The notes beneath the pieces were generated by a model, which did no database searches, was not told where the DNA came from, and was given only the letters and a program-made list of their open reading frames with translations. Position numbers and translations under genes: made by a program. Positions 62,985 to 64,000 of a stretch of 64,000 nucleotides of DNA are shown one piece after another; positions within the stretch are counted from its first letter, which is position 1, and each line of letters begins with the position of its first letter. Where the stretch lies: NCBI GenBank assembly GCA_942159475.1, contig OW804098.1:116657225-116721224 (forward strand), given 5' to 3'. The DNA comes from Sthenelais limicola (Eukaryota > Annelida > Polychaeta > Phyllodocida > Sigalionidae).

Positions 62985-64000
62985 CTTTTCCTTTTACCCC
63001 CCTTCCTTCCCTTCAATTTGCCCCATTCTATCTTTTCCTCTCTCTTGCTTTTACCCCCCTCATCCCTCAATTCAACCCCTCTACCTCACCCTACCACCTC
63101 AACCCCTTCCTATAGAGCCATGCTTTTACCCCCTTTTCCCTTCAATTCACCCCTCTCGACGAACCCAATTCCCTATACATCACCCCACCACCCAGCCCCT
63201 TCCTATAGAGTCAGAGGGACTTACTTTTACCCTGCTTTCACCCCCCCCCCTAATTCCCCCCTCTACCTCATTGGATCCCTCATAGTCCTTTACCTCACCC
63301 CTCACCACCTATAGAGTCAGAGGTACTCTTACTTTCACCCCTTTTCCCCTCAATACACACCCTCTACCTCACCCTACCGCCCCAACCACCCTCTGATACA
63401 GAAAGTGGGGGGATTCTGTATGCATTTCCTCAATTTTCATCACTTTTTTTCAATTTGTCCCTTTTCCTCAATTTTCTCCCCTCTCTAACCCCTACTACCC
63501 CATCGCCTTTAAGAGATTAAGGGAGAATTCGTACAATTTTCCCTCAAATTGCCTACTCTTCTCCTCTCTCTTACTTTTACCATCCTATTTTACCATCCTA
63601 TTTCACCCCCTTCTACCTCACCCCACCGCCTCCTTCCTAAAGAGTCAGAGGGACTTGCTATTATCCCCCTTTTCCTTCAATTCACCCCCCTCTACCTCAC
63701 CTCACCACCCCACCCCCTCTGATACAGGAATGGTTCGCCAATTTTCACCACTTCATCTCCAATTTGCCCCTTGTATCTGCTTAGTTTCACGTTTACCCCT
63801 CTTTCCCCTCAATTCACCTCCCCCTACCCCCCCTCACCACCCACCCCCTCTACCTTCTCCATCCCCCACCCCCTCTACATCCCCCACCACCCCTACCCTC
63901 CTATTTCCCCTCAAGTCAAGCCCCTCTACCCCAACACCCAACCCCTCCTATTTCCCCTCAATTCACCCCCCTCTACCCCACCACCCCACCCCTCATATTT
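62985..64000. repeat. Degenerate pyrimidine-rich tandem repeat, about 100-bp unit
   Basis: Recurring order: TTTTACCCCC(C)TTTCC, TCAATTCACCCC, CTCTACCTCACCCCACCACC, CCTATAGAGTCAGAGGGACTT. The CCTATAGAG landmark lies near 63109, 63203 and 63308, with a variant CCTAAAGAGTCAGAGG near 63634. Later units become plain CCCCTCTACC. It continues past the window edge. Proline-rich frames here are not genes. Confidence 0.85.

Noticed and set aside
1..64000. A prokaryotic-type defence system, phage or operon
   Set aside because: No adjacent same-strand long genes, ribosome-binding sites or recognisable prokaryotic proteins; spliced exons and pol III tRNA genes mark eukaryotic DNA.

Overview
The window looks like an AT-rich chromosomal stretch from a metazoan, probably a marine invertebrate; I cannot name the species from sequence alone. 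It is nuclear eukaryotic DNA: two GT-AG spliced coding exons, two tRNA genes with internal pol III promoters and T-run terminators, a LINE reverse-transcriptase fragment, long minisatellites and purine tracts, and dozens of short inverted-repeat elements. There are no operons, CRISPR arrays or prokaryotic features. Almost every long open frame lies in a simple repeat or a transposable element.

Genes. The only confident protein gene is the 3' end of a plus-strand gene. One exon is at 7703-7813 and the terminal exon at 8697-9024, both using phase-2 splice sites, with a probable 3' UTR to about 10.74 kb. It encodes a Met/His-rich, low-complexity C-terminus ending in a SUMO-consensus motif, which suggests a nuclear regulator. 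I cannot assign the family. Two tRNA-Lys(UUU) genes lie in tandem on the minus strand at 58.3-58.5 kb. Two overlapping minus-strand frames at 50.0-50.6 kb may be a frameshifted gene or retroelement ORF. A 147-codon LINE RT C-terminus lies at 43.0-43.5 kb. CpG-rich promoter-like patches occur near 4.4, 6.4, 18.0 and 45.1 kb.

Repeats. Six short non-autonomous families dominate; the letters are mine. A: about 410 bp, ends TGTGATGTG/CACATCACA, 2-bp target duplication usually TA, about 25 copies or pieces. B: about 235 bp, ends GGGTCAG/CTGACCC, 4-bp target duplication, about 22 copies. C: about 350 bp, ends AATAGGGGA/TCCCCTATT, about 9 copies. D: about 215 bp, ends CAGTCTAGGC/GCCTAGACTG, about 11 copies. 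E: about 365 bp, ends GGCC(A)nTAGGTGTG with an internal G/C homopolymer, 3-bp target duplication, 6 copies. Q: outer ends GGGGCCTGTTGCATAA, 5 copies, usually carrying other elements. Nesting (D in C in Q; E in A, Q and D-rich DNA; B in A and C; C in B and Q; D in B; LINE in A) gives a relative insertion history.

Layout. 0-7 kb: repeats, including a 407-bp near-perfect foldback element. 7.0-10.7 kb: the gene. 10.9-22.7 kb: elements A-E plus a promoter-like patch. 23.2-31.0 kb: a cluster of long polypurine/polypyrimidine tracts and minisatellites. 31-33.4 kb: a three-deep nest. 34.2-36.6 kb: two large minisatellites. 37-49 kb: dense A/B/C/D/E/Q copies and LINE remnants. 50-52 kb: the gene-like ORF pair and a hairpin. 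52-62.3 kb: more elements and the tRNAs. 63-64 kb: a degenerate pyrimidine-rich tandem repeat running off the window.
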